Positions 17,974-27,545 of a DNA stretch of 64,000 nucleotides are shown here, piece by piece. Origin of the DNA: Desmonostoc geniculatum HA4340-LM1 (GTDB lineage: Bacteria > Cyanobacteriota > Cyanobacteriia > Cyanobacteriales > Nostocaceae). Numbering within the stretch: the first letter of the stretch is position 1; each line of letters starts with the position of its first letter. The DNA is taken from NCBI GenBank assembly GCA_019359545.1, contig JAHHHB010000012.1:51929-115928 (forward strand), written 5' to 3'. The translations under genes were made by a program, and so were the position numbers. The notes below the pieces were generated by a model. That model worked only from the letters and a program-made list of their open reading frames with translations. It was not told the DNA's origin and ran no database searches.

Positions 17974-19034
17974 TTTGCCGGAACAGAAATTAAGTTGAGA
18001 TCTTTTCGGAGTTGTTCAATAGAAGTGTAATCTGAAGGGGTAACAAGGGTATATCCGGCTGACTCAATTCCTAGAATATCTTCAAGACCTTCTGGGCTAC
18101 TAATAAAAGCCTGTTTTAGTCGTTGAATTAACTCTGGTGGTAATTTTTTAGATACTACTATTGGAAAATTGACTATGGGGGTAGATTGCCACAGTACTCT
18201 GGTATTTTGAGGTTTTAAATTGCCAATTTTTTGTTCCTTCAAATAAGAGGAAGTATTAGTGGCTGCGGCATCAACAATGCCATCTTCTAATGCAGCCATA
18301 CTTTTACTATGGCTACCGGTATATAGGACTTGAGCAAAATCGCGTTTTTCATCAATTCCTAGTTTTTTAAAAGTAGCCAGTGGCATCAAATAGCCAGAGG
18401 TTGATAATTTGTCTACAAAGGCAATGCGCTTACCTTTGAGGTCTTTTAAGGTTTTAATCGGGCTGTCTTGTTTGACAATGATACAAGCGCGATACCAGGG
18501 TTCTCCTCTATGTTTATCGATCGCAGCAACCAACGGTTCAATTTTAGCACCCCGGTCTACTGCTTCCAGATAGCTTAGAGGCCCTAAATAAGCCATATCC
18601 AACTTATCCTGCACTAACCAATCAACGACTTGCTGGTAACTTTTGCCAATTTGGAAATCTAGTGAAATTGCGATCGCATTTTGTGTTTTCTGAATCTCTT
18701 GTCTTTTTTGTCTTCCTTGTCCCCCTGGTGTCTCGGATTGCAACTCACTATCAATCCCTCCTCTAAGGGATTGCTCTAAGTATTCTTTGAGAGGTTTAAT
18801 CATCCGTTCTTGCTCTATTGGGTTTTCTGTGGGAACCACCCCAATTCTTAAAGTGGATAACTTCTGTTGATTATTAGTTGAGACATTATCCACGACAGAG
18901 TGGTTATTTTCAGATACTTTTCCACTACAAGCTGTAGTCAGTAGCACCATGATTACTGCTAAAATCAAAACTCTATTTTTACTGAATAAACGATATCTGA
19001 CAATGAGCGACGGCGCTACTAAGAACTTGTTCAT
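17970..19034 (-). CDS. PhnD/phosphonate-type substrate-binding lipoprotein
   Basis: A 354-residue periplasmic binding protein of the PhnD/SsuA-like family. The N-terminal signal ends in the lipobox LTTAC, predicting lipid anchoring. The domain has LRIGVVPTENPIEQERMIKPLKEYLEQ, YLGPLSYLEA, LKDLKGKRIAFVDKLSTSGYLMPLATFKKLGID and DAAATNTSSYL, as in phosphate/phosphite/phosphonate binders. There is no ABC permease or ATPase gene beside it; instead it overlaps a histidine kinase, so I infer a sensory role. A low-complexity segment (ETPGGQGRQKRQEIQKTQ) near residue 100 appears to come from an inserted repeat. Confidence 0.88.
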   Translation of the reverse strand: MNKFLVAPSLIVRYRLFSKNRVLILAVIMVLLTTACSGKVSENNHSVVDNVSTNNQQKLSTLRIGVVPTENPIEQERMIKPLKEYLEQSLRGGIDSELQSETPGGQGRQKRQEIQKTQNAIAISLDFQIGKSYQQVVDWLVQDKLDMAYLGPLSYLEAVDRGAKIEPLVAAIDKHRGEPWYRACIIVKQDSPIKTLKDLKGKRIAFVDKLSTSGYLMPLATFKKLGIDEKRDFAQVLYTGSHSKSMAALEDGIVDAAATNTSSYLKEQKIGNLKPQNTRVLWQSTPIVNFPIVVSKKLPPELIQRLKQAFISSPEGLEDILGIESAGYTLVTPSDYTSIEQLRKDLNLISVPAK

Positions 19035-19202
19035 GATTAAATTTAGGAGTGGGTAGAGACGCGATTAATCGCGTCTGTGCAAGAGTAGGGAGTAGAGAGT
19101 GTGTAGAAACGCAATTAATCGCGTTTCTACAGGAGTTAGGAATTAAGATTTAAGAGTTATGATTCTCCCTCTACCCCTCTATTCCCCATTCCCTAATCCC
19201 TT
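19035..19202. repeat. Intergenic palindromic repeats
   Basis: Two members of the 28-nt GTAG...CTAC family lie at 19053-19080 (last four bases degenerate) and 19103-19130 (arm GTAGAAACGCAATT, one mismatch). They are followed by AGGAGTTAGGAATTAAGA-type and CCCTCTACCCC repeats. No gene. Confidence 0.8.
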
Positions 19203-21905
19203 TTAAATTGGAATTTGAATCCAAAATTCTGTACCTTGTCCCGGTTGTGATGTACACTTGAGCATTCCGCCGTGTTTTTCTACTACAATTTGGTAGCTAA
19301 TTGACAATCCCAATCCTGTTCCTTTCCCAACAGGTTTTGTTGTGAAAAATGGATCGAATAAGCGCGTTCTCACTTCTTCTGGAATTCCGGCTCCATTATC
19401 GGTAATCCGAATCACAACAAAATTATTGTCGGAAATTTCCGTCCGAATGATGATCTGGGGTTTTTCTGTTGTTTTACCTTTAATTCTTATCTCTTCTAAT
19501 GCATCGATCGCATTAGTCAAAATGTTCATAAAAACTTGGTTAAGCTGACCAGGATAGCAGTCGATTAAGGGTAATTTACTATATTCTTTGACAATAGATA
19601 TATCCAGCCCAATTCCATTATTTTTCCAGCGGTGATGCAAAATTAATAAAGTGTTGTCAATTCCTTCATGAATATCAACTTGTTTTTTTTCTGCTTCATC
19701 ATGGCGGGAAAAATTTCGTAATCCTAAAACAATTTCACGGATACGATTAGTACCCATTTCCATTGAAGATAGGAGTTTATAAAGGTCGTTAGTAATAAAA
19801 TCTAAATCGATTTTTTCAGCAAAATCTTCAATTTCTGTATTCGGCTTGGGATAGTATTGCTCATAGAGATGCAACAGAGTTAGTAACTCTTGAAAATATT
19901 CGTGAGCATAAGTTAAATTCCCGTGAATAAAATTAACTGGATTGTTGATTTCATGGGCAACACCAGCTACTAATTGTCCCAAACTAGACATTTTTTCATG
20001 TTGGATCAGTTGAGATTGAGTTTGCTGCAACTGATACAAAGTTTCGGTGAGTTTTTTGGCTTGAGTTTCAGCGGCTAAAGTAGCAGAACGACTTTGAGTA
20101 TAAAGTTGTGCATGATCGATGGCGATCGCTAGTTGGTCGCAAACAGCTTGTAGCAGACTAATTTCACTATTAGTCCAAATGCGATCGCCACTACAATGAC
20201 TGCAAACAATTGCTCCTATTTCTCCAGAATTACTCTTAACTGGTAGCACTAGTTGAGCTGTAATCCCAAACTCAGTTAACAACTCTTGCATATCATCATC
20301 AACGCATAATTTACTATTAACATTGTCAATGCAAATTAGCTCTTGAGAGAGGAGTATTTTCGTCAAGTACTTGCTTTTTTGCGGCGCAATACTACCTAAC
20401 ATTGTCGGTAAGTTAGGGTAGTTAGGATTTCGCGCTTCAGAGGTGATAGTCAGGCTTGGCTGGGATGGGTGCGCTGAATAAGAAAGAAAGTAACAACGGT
20501 CAATTTGTAATAAGCTGCGAATTTCATTAACGGCAGTTTCTAGAATGATATCCAAGTCAAGAGAACTGCGGATTTGGCTAGCTAAACGCAGTAATAATGC
20601 TTCCCGACGGCTGAGGAGTTCTTCTCTAGCCCAAATTCGGTCAATAGCCACAGCAATATTATTAGCAATCCAATTTAATAAGTTATGAGTTGGTTCGCTA
20701 AATATTTGCTGGCTAAATAAAGCCATTATGCCGATTAATTGCTGCTCTACTATTAAAGGATAGGCAGAAAAACGAAAAATTGATAATGTAGAATTTAGTG
20801 GTAGTTCTGGATGATTAATTACTACTTCTTGGTTGAAAATCGCTTGATGGTTTTGAGTCATTAAGCCAACAATGTTATTGGCTAAAACCATATGATTGGG
20901 AAAATCTTGGCTATTGTTCAAAGCACTACAGGTAACCTCTGTGCAATGAACGCCAGCTTGTAATTCTAGTTGCTTTGTCTGTCGCTCAAAAGTCCAGATA
21001 CAAACAAAGGCGATTTTTAGGTATTGTGAAATAGTATTTGTACAGTTTTGCAGAATTTCTGCAAGTGTACCACTTTGAGATAATGCTAAACTGACTTCTG
21101 CACTTAAAAGTGATAAACGCGATCGCTCCAATAAAGCTAACTCTGAAAGCTTACGCTGTGTGATATCTGTGCGAATTGATACATATTGATAGGGATTTCC
21201 TTCTGAATCCAACATTGGGGTAATGAGAGTATCCACCCAATAAAAAGTTCCATCTTTGGCTTTATTTTTGATTTCTCCCTTCCAAATTTTACCTTTGCTA
21301 ATAGTTTTCCACAAACTCTCAAAGAATTCCTTTGTATGATGACCAGAATTAATAATTCGATGGTCTTGTCCTAAAAGTTCTTCTCTAGAATATTTAGAAA
21401 CTTCACAAAATTGGTCATTAGCATAGGTTATTCTGCCTTTTTTATCAGTAATAGCTACCAATGAATGAGTATTCAAAGCAAATTTAAAAGCTTCTAATTC
21501 TCGAATAGTTATTTGTAGTGCGATTTCATTGTCTTTCTTCAGAGTAATATCACGAGCTACTGCATAAATTAACTTTTCTTCCATGAAGCCTGTTGCATTC
21601 CATGACAGCAATTTATAGCTACCATCCTTACAAAAATAACGATTTTCAATATAAATTGGATCTATACATTGTGCAATTTTTTGGGCTGCTAGAATAGTTA
21701 ATTCCTGGTCTTCAGGGTGAACAAATTCGATAAAGGGTTTAGCAAGCAATTCCTCATTTGACCAACCTAGCGTTTTTGTCCATACTGGATTTAAATACTT
21801 GAAATAACCATCAAAACTAGCAATACACAATAAATCTATAGAAAGTGAGAAAAATCGAGAGTATTTTCCTTCTAATTGTTGGAACTCAGATTTAACTAGT
21901 TTCAT
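19203..21905 (-). CDS. PAS-PAS-GAF-GAF sensor histidine kinase
   Basis: A 900-residue cytoplasmic kinase without membrane segments. It has PAS/PAC domains at about 12-130 (IASFDGYFKYLNPVWTKTLGW) and 140-255 (LVAITDKKGRITYANDQFCEVSKYSREELLGQDHRI), then two GAF domains at about 270-600. Then come the dimerisation H-box GQLVAGVAHEINNPVNF and a HATPase domain (NILTNAIDAL, DNGAGI, GTGLGLSIS). The kinase core closely resembles the neighbouring kinase at 16198, suggesting related origins. The second PAS may bind a cofactor, which I cannot determine. No response regulator gene is nearby. Confidence 0.92.
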   Translation of the reverse strand: MKLVKSEFQQLEGKYSRFFSLSIDLLCIASFDGYFKYLNPVWTKTLGWSNEELLAKPFIEFVHPEDQELTILAAQKIAQCIDPIYIENRYFCKDGSYKLLSWNATGFMEEKLIYAVARDITLKKDNEIALQITIRELEAFKFALNTHSLVAITDKKGRITYANDQFCEVSKYSREELLGQDHRIINSGHHTKEFFESLWKTISKGKIWKGEIKNKAKDGTFYWVDTLITPMLDSEGNPYQYVSIRTDITQRKLSELALLERSRLSLLSAEVSLALSQSGTLAEILQNCTNTISQYLKIAFVCIWTFERQTKQLELQAGVHCTEVTCSALNNSQDFPNHMVLANNIVGLMTQNHQAIFNQEVVINHPELPLNSTLSIFRFSAYPLIVEQQLIGIMALFSQQIFSEPTHNLLNWIANNIAVAIDRIWAREELLSRREALLLRLASQIRSSLDLDIILETAVNEIRSLLQIDRCYFLSYSAHPSQPSLTITSEARNPNYPNLPTMLGSIAPQKSKYLTKILLSQELICIDNVNSKLCVDDDMQELLTEFGITAQLVLPVKSNSGEIGAIVCSHCSGDRIWTNSEISLLQAVCDQLAIAIDHAQLYTQSRSATLAAETQAKKLTETLYQLQQTQSQLIQHEKMSSLGQLVAGVAHEINNPVNFIHGNLTYAHEYFQELLTLLHLYEQYYPKPNTEIEDFAEKIDLDFITNDLYKLLSSMEMGTNRIREIVLGLRNFSRHDEAEKKQVDIHEGIDNTLLILHHRWKNNGIGLDISIVKEYSKLPLIDCYPGQLNQVFMNILTNAIDALEEIRIKGKTTEKPQIIIRTEISDNNFVVIRITDNGAGIPEEVRTRLFDPFFTTKPVGKGTGLGLSISYQIVVEKHGGMLKCTSQPGQGTEFWIQIPI

Positions 21906-21955
21906 AAGTTTTCAGGTATAAACTTTAATTTAATATTGGTCAAATAAGTTAATAC

Positions 21956-22071
21956 GTTTTTCGTAAATCGAATAACCATCCTCATGGGATATTGTCGAGC
22001 TAGAGGCTGCTTAACTTCTATCCTGATGAGGACTGGTTACTATACGAATAATCGCGTAAATGTATTAACTT
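21956..22071. repeat. Imperfect inverted-repeat element upstream of a kinase gene
   Basis: AAGTTAATAC (21956-21965) is perfectly complementary to GTATTAACTT (22062-22071). The pairing continues imperfectly inward through CCTCAT and ATGAGG, giving a long hairpin of about 116 nt. It lies about 50 bp upstream of the kinase gene and could be a MITE-like element or a leader structure. Confidence 0.6.
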
Positions 22072-22531
22072 TAAGTGTAGTAAATATAGCTTTTTTGGGC
22101 AAAAATACTAGCTTGTTGTTAGCTAAATTCTCTACTGGATATAGGTTTCCCTAAAAAACTGTAAAGTAAACATTTATATTTTAGATTTAAGATAAGAAGT
22201 GTTACGTAATACAAATACGTGGGTAGAGGTTTAGCATCATAGGTGTGAACTTAACGTGAAACCCTTGTGAAGATGTGATATTGAGTTCATTCACTTAGGG
22301 TTACTCACGGCGTTACCCCACCCCGGTTTTGTCTAAAGCCAAAACCGCCCCTCCCCTTGGTAAGGGGAGGGAACTGAATTTCTTTTTCCCCCCTTAGAAA
22401 GGGGGGATTAAGGGGGGTAAAAGGTATGTGGAACAAGCATTTGAGCTTAAGTTGACACCAATGCACAGCTGTACAACCCGAAAAATGTACAAATAATTTG
22501 GGATAATTTACTTTCTGGAAGTCCCTAAACT
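22072..22531. other. Gene-free stretch with dispersed repeats
   Basis: No gene seen. 22314-22423 holds CCCCTCCCC/GGGGAGGG and CCCCCCTTA/GGGGGGATTAAGGGGGG repeats, related to blocks at 44151-44245 and 60498-60579. 22440-22520 shares TGTACAAATAATTTGGGATAA-like sequence, in inverted orientation, with the region near 4865-4895. Confidence 0.6.
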
Positions 22532-23707
22532 CTAAGCAATACTTCCTCGTTTTCTGGCTTCTTTGTAGGAAGTTCCGACATTTTTCAAACCAGCTTTAAT
22601 CATTTGTTGTTCTAGGAGGGCAAAGAAACGCGCTTTATCTCCACCTTTTACCACTGCTTGATTATGGGCTTCGGCGATCGCCACTGGGTATCCGTATCCT
22701 TTTTGTACTTGTGCTAACATCAATCCTAGTGCTTGATTTAACATAGTTGTATCTTGCGCTACCCATGCCGGAATTTCAATCCGGGCAATTTCGGTGCCTA
22801 CGTGGACATAACAAAAGTAAATAATTTGGTCGCCGTAGAGTTCAAGAATGTGATTATTACTGCGCCATAAAGCACTGCGTTGTCCTGGTTGGAGTCGAGT
22901 TGCCCAAAGGGTAGTATCTCGTAGCTGTTCAAAAATTTTACAAGGTACTTTTTCTAGCTGATTTGGGCAATGACTTTTACAGTCTGGCGCTGGATGGGGA
23001 CAAGCCAACAACCGTAAAAAATTCGTGCTTTCGATGTTGCGGGAGGCGCTAAGATAGCCCATCAAAGGAATTTGAGCATCACGCATTTGCTGCCAAGCTT
23101 CGAGGATGGGGGGTAAAATGCGATCGCGTGCATCCATCGGTAATTGTTCCAAAAACCAGTAAATTAAGGAACCATCTACCATCGCTAGGGCTGGTGCTTC
23201 TGCTTTGGCTGCACAAGCTAATTCGGCTAAAACCGTTGTTTCGGAGGCGGTACGGCGAAAACTCATCCATTCTTCGGTACGAATTCCCCATTGCCGAGAC
23301 ATATACAAATCTTCTGGACGGTAAAATACCTCTGGCAAACTATCGAGTAGAGGATGGCGGTTTTGTCCGTAGTGCAAGACGACTCTGCCGATATTTAAGA
23401 GATAACAATAAGCAATTTCGTGGTGGTTGGGGGCAATTTGGGAACCATCGGTAGCGATGACAGTATGAATTTTTGGCGGAACCGGGATATCAATGCAGGT
23501 TTCTAGCGGCTCAACTGGGGTAGCATTAGCAAAGAGAATGCGATCGCGCCATTTTTCCTGGCGATCGATTAAATCTTGTTGAGATTCGTAAGCATTTTTG
23601 AGATGTTGTTGCGCCAATTCTAAACGCTGGCGACTAGCAGCAGCTTCCAAAGAAAGATGCTGACTTAAACCCTGCATTTGTCGCGCTAGTTTCGTCAGGT
23701 CAAGCAT
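22532..23707 (-). CDS. NurA-domain nuclease-like protein
   Basis: A 391-residue protein with a NurA domain. Acidic motifs typical of the RNase H-like nuclease fold are visible: VIATDGSQIAP (Asp87) and, about 90 residues later, ALAMVDGSLIYW. NurA in archaea resects DNA ends with HerA; bacterial copies are poorly studied and no HerA-like ATPase gene is next to it here. The N-terminal 60 residues form a helical, Gln-rich coil. A cluster of cysteines and histidines (CPHPAPDCKSHC, about residues 236-247) could bind metal, an unusual feature. Confidence 0.85.
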   Translation of the reverse strand: MLDLTKLARQMQGLSQHLSLEAAASRQRLELAQQHLKNAYESQQDLIDRQEKWRDRILFANATPVEPLETCIDIPVPPKIHTVIATDGSQIAPNHHEIAYCYLLNIGRVVLHYGQNRHPLLDSLPEVFYRPEDLYMSRQWGIRTEEWMSFRRTASETTVLAELACAAKAEAPALAMVDGSLIYWFLEQLPMDARDRILPPILEAWQQMRDAQIPLMGYLSASRNIESTNFLRLLACPHPAPDCKSHCPNQLEKVPCKIFEQLRDTTLWATRLQPGQRSALWRSNNHILELYGDQIIYFCYVHVGTEIARIEIPAWVAQDTTMLNQALGLMLAQVQKGYGYPVAIAEAHNQAVVKGGDKARFFALLEQQMIKAGLKNVGTSYKEARKRGSIA

Positions 23708-23902
23708 AAAGGTAAGTGCTGAGTTAGGAGTTAGGAGTTAAGAGTTTTCTGAATTTTTTATTATTTACCTAAATCTTTATTACCTTAAGAGATTAAGTAA
23801 ATGATTTTAGTCCACTTTAGTGGACTTAAGCTATGAGCCAGGAACTTAAGTTCCTGGCGGGGTATAGGTAAGAGATTCTATTCAGAATTCTCTTTTCACA
23901 TC

Positions 23903-24688
23903 TTAAACCCAATTGGAGAAATCTTTGGCAAATTGAGACAATGATAAAAGATGAATTCGCGGATCGTGTTGGGCAGATTCCCTTTCTGTTTGGGTATTAT
24001 AACCCCAGTCCGCAAGCAAGAGTTTCACATCTTCAAGGTCTGTTTGTTGTTGAACTAACTGCAAAGTCTTGAGTCTATCTTCTACAAACCAGAGGCTAAC
24101 TGGTTTATCTAATTCCGCCTGCTTTAATTCTCGCAAAATTTCGTATTTGGGACGCTTGACTTCTTTACCAAAAATTGCTGTTGCTGGTAAATTCACCCCT
24201 TCTTGTTGTAACAACTGCTGTACAAAACGCCCTTCTTTCGTTGTTACAATATATAGCTTAACTCCACTGGCAACAGTTAATTTAATTTTTTCGACTACAC
24301 CAGGATAAAATCTATGCAGACTTAGCCAACCGTCTAAATCTGTAGCAATCCATTCATCTCGCATGTTGTCTAGTTTGGCACCAATTTCTCTTGCCTGTAG
24401 TTTATTGTCTAACAATATTTGTGGAGTAATAGTTACCCACTGATGAAGAATTTTTTCATCAGGGATTCCATCCATCAAGGCTTTGATTAAAACAGGCATT
24501 TCCCAACCTGTTTCAATCACAGGGCGCAGGCGGTAGAATCTCAAAGCTAAATCATCTGGCGGTGTGTCGTTAGCAGACGACCAAATTTCACAGTAGGTAC
24601 GCCATGCTACCTCAAAATATTCAATTAGTCCGTCGCAAATCACTCCATCAAAGTCCAGGGCTAAAATCGTGGGACTACTTGCTGTCAT
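23903..24688 (-). CDS. HAD superfamily hydrolase
   Basis: A 261-residue haloacid dehalogenase-type hydrolase. Motif I is ALDFDGVICDG (nucleophile Asp near residue 12), the motif II region is KLYIVTTKEG, and the later KRPKYEILRELK with SLWFVEDRLKTL gives motifs III and IV. A helical cap lies between motifs I and II. It is likely a small-molecule phosphatase; the substrate cannot be told. It is 195 bp upstream of the NurA gene on the same strand, separated by repeat DNA. Confidence 0.88.
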   Translation of the reverse strand: MTASSPTILALDFDGVICDGLIEYFEVAWRTYCEIWSSANDTPPDDLALRFYRLRPVIETGWEMPVLIKALMDGIPDEKILHQWVTITPQILLDNKLQAREIGAKLDNMRDEWIATDLDGWLSLHRFYPGVVEKIKLTVASGVKLYIVTTKEGRFVQQLLQQEGVNLPATAIFGKEVKRPKYEILRELKQAELDKPVSLWFVEDRLKTLQLVQQQTDLEDVKLLLADWGYNTQTERESAQHDPRIHLLSLSQFAKDFSNWV

Positions 24689-25147
24689 TGTTTTGAGGAT
24701 AAAACTGCTGTTTCAGCTTAACTGAACTAGCAATAATTTTTTGTATCAGGACACTGACAGGAAAATAATTTCGATAATTGCAGGCGATCGCTCTATCATT
24801 CCCAAGGAAGTCAGTTTTCATGATTCCCAAGCGCTTCGACCTTTTGCTTCTAATAGTACCCACAGGGGTACTATTACTTTGATAATCTAAATGTCATCAT
24901 TTTATATAAATTTCTGGGTGTAAATCTACTGACTGCTAAGAAAGTAGGGTAAGTGCTTTTTTTCATATTTAGCGATCGCCCGCTGAGTAGGGGCGCACAG
25001 ATGTGCGCCCCTACTATGGGATATTTTTTTCATTGGAAGTCCCTAGTACCAGATCCAAAAATCTTTGCAACATAACCTAATCGGCTGTAAGTCCCTACAG
25101 CGCGTCAGTCTTGAAGAGAAGAAAGAATGTAACTAAAGGAAAAAACA
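24689..25147. other. Intergenic region with hairpin and palindrome
   Basis: TAATAGTACCC (24851-24861) pairs perfectly with GGGTACTATTA (24866-24876) around a 4-nt loop. 24987-25014 is a 28-nt GTAGGGGCGCACAG-type palindrome with one mismatched central pair, embedded in a repeat shared with 4890-4955. No believable gene. AAAGGAAAAAACA precedes the peroxidase ATG. Confidence 0.6.
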
Positions 25148-26827
25148 ATGCCAAATCTCCCTTTTGAGTTTAGCCACGGCGGATATATCAAGGAAGAGAG
25201 TGTGCAACAAAGAATTGCCTTACGTCCGCCAACGACTGAGGCAATTGATGTAGAGACAGATTTCGATTATCTCTTCCCAGATCTTGCCAGAGATCCAAAC
25301 AGCCTGCTTCCAGCAGACAACAACCAAGACATTATTGAGAAACTTAAAAATCTAGGCGAGCAAATAATTGACAGAGAAGACCCTGAGCCTGAGAATACTA
25401 ACTCAAAAATACCTCCGGTTTATACTTATTGGGGACAGTTTATCGACCATGATATTACTGCCAATACCGATCGGGCTGTCACAGATCTGCAAACTGATAT
25501 CACCAAAGACGATTTCACACCTCTGTCACCCGACTTTGTAATCGATAAGCTCAAGAATCTGCGTCGCCCCACCTTCGATCTTGACAGTGTTTATGGTGAC
25601 GGGCCAACTCTAGACCCGAAAAAGCCCACCCAAGCAAAGGACTTTTATCAACAAGACGACCCAGTAAAACTGAAAGTTGGGCGAAATGCTGAACAGAATG
25701 CTAACGGCGATGCAATTCCTGGAGCCAAAATTCCGCCAGAAAACGATTTATCGCGCGATTTGCCACGCAATAAGAGAATAGCTGCGATCGGCGACAGTCG
25801 TAACGACGAAAATCTCATCGTGGCACAGTTCCACACTGCCTTTCTGCGTTTCCACAATGCAGTAGTAGACTGGGTGCGGAAGAATGAACCCAAAAATGCC
25901 AAAAACAATAAAAAACTATTTCTTCGGGCGCAGAATCTGGTTCGTTGGCACTACCAGTGGCTTGTTATCAATGATTTTCTCAAAACAGTAACTACAACCA
26001 AAACAGTAGACAGCATCCTCCGCAACGGGCCGAAATTCTACTATCCCCGCAATGGAAATCTTTTCATGCCTCTAGAATTCTCCGTTGCAGCTTACCGTTT
26101 TGGACATAGTATGATACGGGCTGCTTATGACTACAACCGCAATTTTACAGACCAACCGGGAGCGCTGACAGACGCAACGTTCGTTTTACTGTTTGCTTTT
26201 ACAGGAAGACGTGATATTGGCGGCCCACCAGGCCCTGGACCATCTAACACTCTGCCTTTTAACTGGATTATTGAGTGGGATCGGTTTGTTGACAAACAAA
26301 GCGCTGCCAAAAGGCAGAGAAATTCTGCGCGAAAAATCGACACGCATCTTGCGTTTCCTTTATCAGATCTACTTAATGAAGGCAACGATGCACAACCTCC
26401 TGTTCAACAACTTCTGAAGCACCTTGCAAAACGGAACCTACTGCGTGGATATTTCCTCAGTATTCCTACCGGACAGAGTTTAGCTAAGAAGCTAGGTATC
26501 AAACCACTGACAGTGGACGAACTTAAAAAAGACAATTCAGCAGAATTGAATGAAGCCCTCGAACCTTTCCTAGAAAAGACTCCAGCGTGGTATTACGTCC
26601 TCAAGGAATCCGAAGTTCGCGCCAATGGCGACTCTTTGGGCGAAGTTGGTAGCCGTATTGTTGCTGAAACCATCATCGGTCTAATTAAGAATGACCCGTC
26701 TTCGTACCTCAATAAGAGTTATTTCTATGAAATTTGGAACCCTTCTAGAGGTGTCAAGCTGCCAAATGGTGACCAAATTCGGGGGATTAGTGATTTTCTG
26801 AAATTTGCCGGAGTACTGCCAGCATAG
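25148..26827 (+). CDS. Animal-type haem peroxidase (peroxidase-cyclooxygenase superfamily)
   Basis: A 559-residue member of the animal haem peroxidase family. YWGQFIDHDI holds the distal His (His101) and the adjacent haem-linking Asp region. YRFGHSMIRAAYDYNR near residue 316 gives the proximal His320. RNDENLIVAQFHTAFLRFHNAVVDW and GEVGSRIVAETIIGLI are further family blocks. No signal peptide is seen. Cyanobacterial relatives include fatty-acid-oxygenating and defence-like peroxidases; the substrate here is unknown. Downstream genes are unrelated. Confidence 0.93.
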   Translation: MPNLPFEFSHGGYIKEESVQQRIALRPPTTEAIDVETDFDYLFPDLARDPNSLLPADNNQDIIEKLKNLGEQIIDREDPEPENTNSKIPPVYTYWGQFIDHDITANTDRAVTDLQTDITKDDFTPLSPDFVIDKLKNLRRPTFDLDSVYGDGPTLDPKKPTQAKDFYQQDDPVKLKVGRNAEQNANGDAIPGAKIPPENDLSRDLPRNKRIAAIGDSRNDENLIVAQFHTAFLRFHNAVVDWVRKNEPKNAKNNKKLFLRAQNLVRWHYQWLVINDFLKTVTTTKTVDSILRNGPKFYYPRNGNLFMPLEFSVAAYRFGHSMIRAAYDYNRNFTDQPGALTDATFVLLFAFTGRRDIGGPPGPGPSNTLPFNWIIEWDRFVDKQSAAKRQRNSARKIDTHLAFPLSDLLNEGNDAQPPVQQLLKHLAKRNLLRGYFLSIPTGQSLAKKLGIKPLTVDELKKDNSAELNEALEPFLEKTPAWYYVLKESEVRANGDSLGEVGSRIVAETIIGLIKNDPSSYLNKSYFYEIWNPSRGVKLPNGDQIRGISDFLKFAGVLPA

Positions 26828-27031
26828 TTTTGTGACAGCGTATTTCAGGTAAATGAAGTACACAGGTAGGGGCACAACCATGTTCCCTACCATCACATAT
26901 TGCGTAAGTCCTGTAGTACTGACAAGTTAACGAGGATCTATGGCAGGTTCTCGATCGACCAAACGAATTTGATTCTGCTATTCGCATAGATTATAAATTG
27001 TACATGTAGATTTTAATCAAGAAAGAAAATT
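26828..27031. repeat. Short repeat-bearing spacer after the peroxidase gene
   Basis: TAAATGAAGTACACAGGTAGGGGCACAACCATGTTCCCTAC (split here as flank TAAATGAAGTACACAG, then a degenerate palindrome) is followed by ATTGCGTAAGTCCTG at about 26898-26912, the terminal sequence of the element at 39275-39368. Confidence 0.6.
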
Positions 27032-27538
27032 ATGCGATCGCAACACGAATCACAGGTTTTTTCTGCTGTAATCAAACATTCAATAACCCAAGAAGATTTT
27101 CTATGTGAAATGTCCAATAGTTATCTGATAACTAAAACTTCTTTGAAGCCCGATATCTCCTGGGAAAATCTGCGGATTCCAGAGACATTTATTCATGGAA
27201 TGAGGATTGTAGGTTTCCCTAATCTCCAAAAAGAGACTTACGATAATTGGATCTCAATCAACAATCAACCTTCCTTATTAACTCCATTTATTACAAATCA
27301 TCAAATCACTTTGGTTTCAGAGAAAGAGTCTGATAAAATTTTAAATGACTACGATTATAGGTGGTCTATTATATATACTTTGACTCGACCAGGATTATCT
27401 GTAGATTTTTCACAAGCATTAATTCAGATAACTGCCCACTGTCCAGCAGGACCGCCCCAGTATGGGAGTTTGTTCTATTTAGAAATAACTGGCGAAGAAT
27501 GGGAAGTAAAGTCATCTTATGGGCTGTACAATCAATAG
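27032..27538 (+). CDS. Hypothetical protein
   Basis: A 168-residue soluble protein I do not recognise. It has no signal peptide, membrane segment or catalytic motif. An alternating hydrophobic pattern (WSIIYTLTRPGLSVDFSQALIQITAHCP, YGSLFYLEITGEEWEVKSSYGLYNQ) suggests mainly beta structure. The end (GEEWEVKSSYGLYNQ) resembles small cyanobacterial proteins of unknown role. It is convergent with the ABC permease gene only 7 bp away, which supports the 3' end. AAGAAAG precedes the ATG. Confidence 0.6.
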   Translation: MRSQHESQVFSAVIKHSITQEDFLCEMSNSYLITKTSLKPDISWENLRIPETFIHGMRIVGFPNLQKETYDNWISINNQPSLLTPFITNHQITLVSEKESDKILNDYDYRWSIIYTLTRPGLSVDFSQALIQITAHCPAGPPQYGSLFYLEITGEEWEVKSSYGLYNQ

Positions 27539-27545
27539 AAAAAAT

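Noticed and set aside
24675..24863. 62-codon frame upstream of the HAD gene
   Set aside because: No homology pattern; it ends over a hairpin and overlaps the HAD start.
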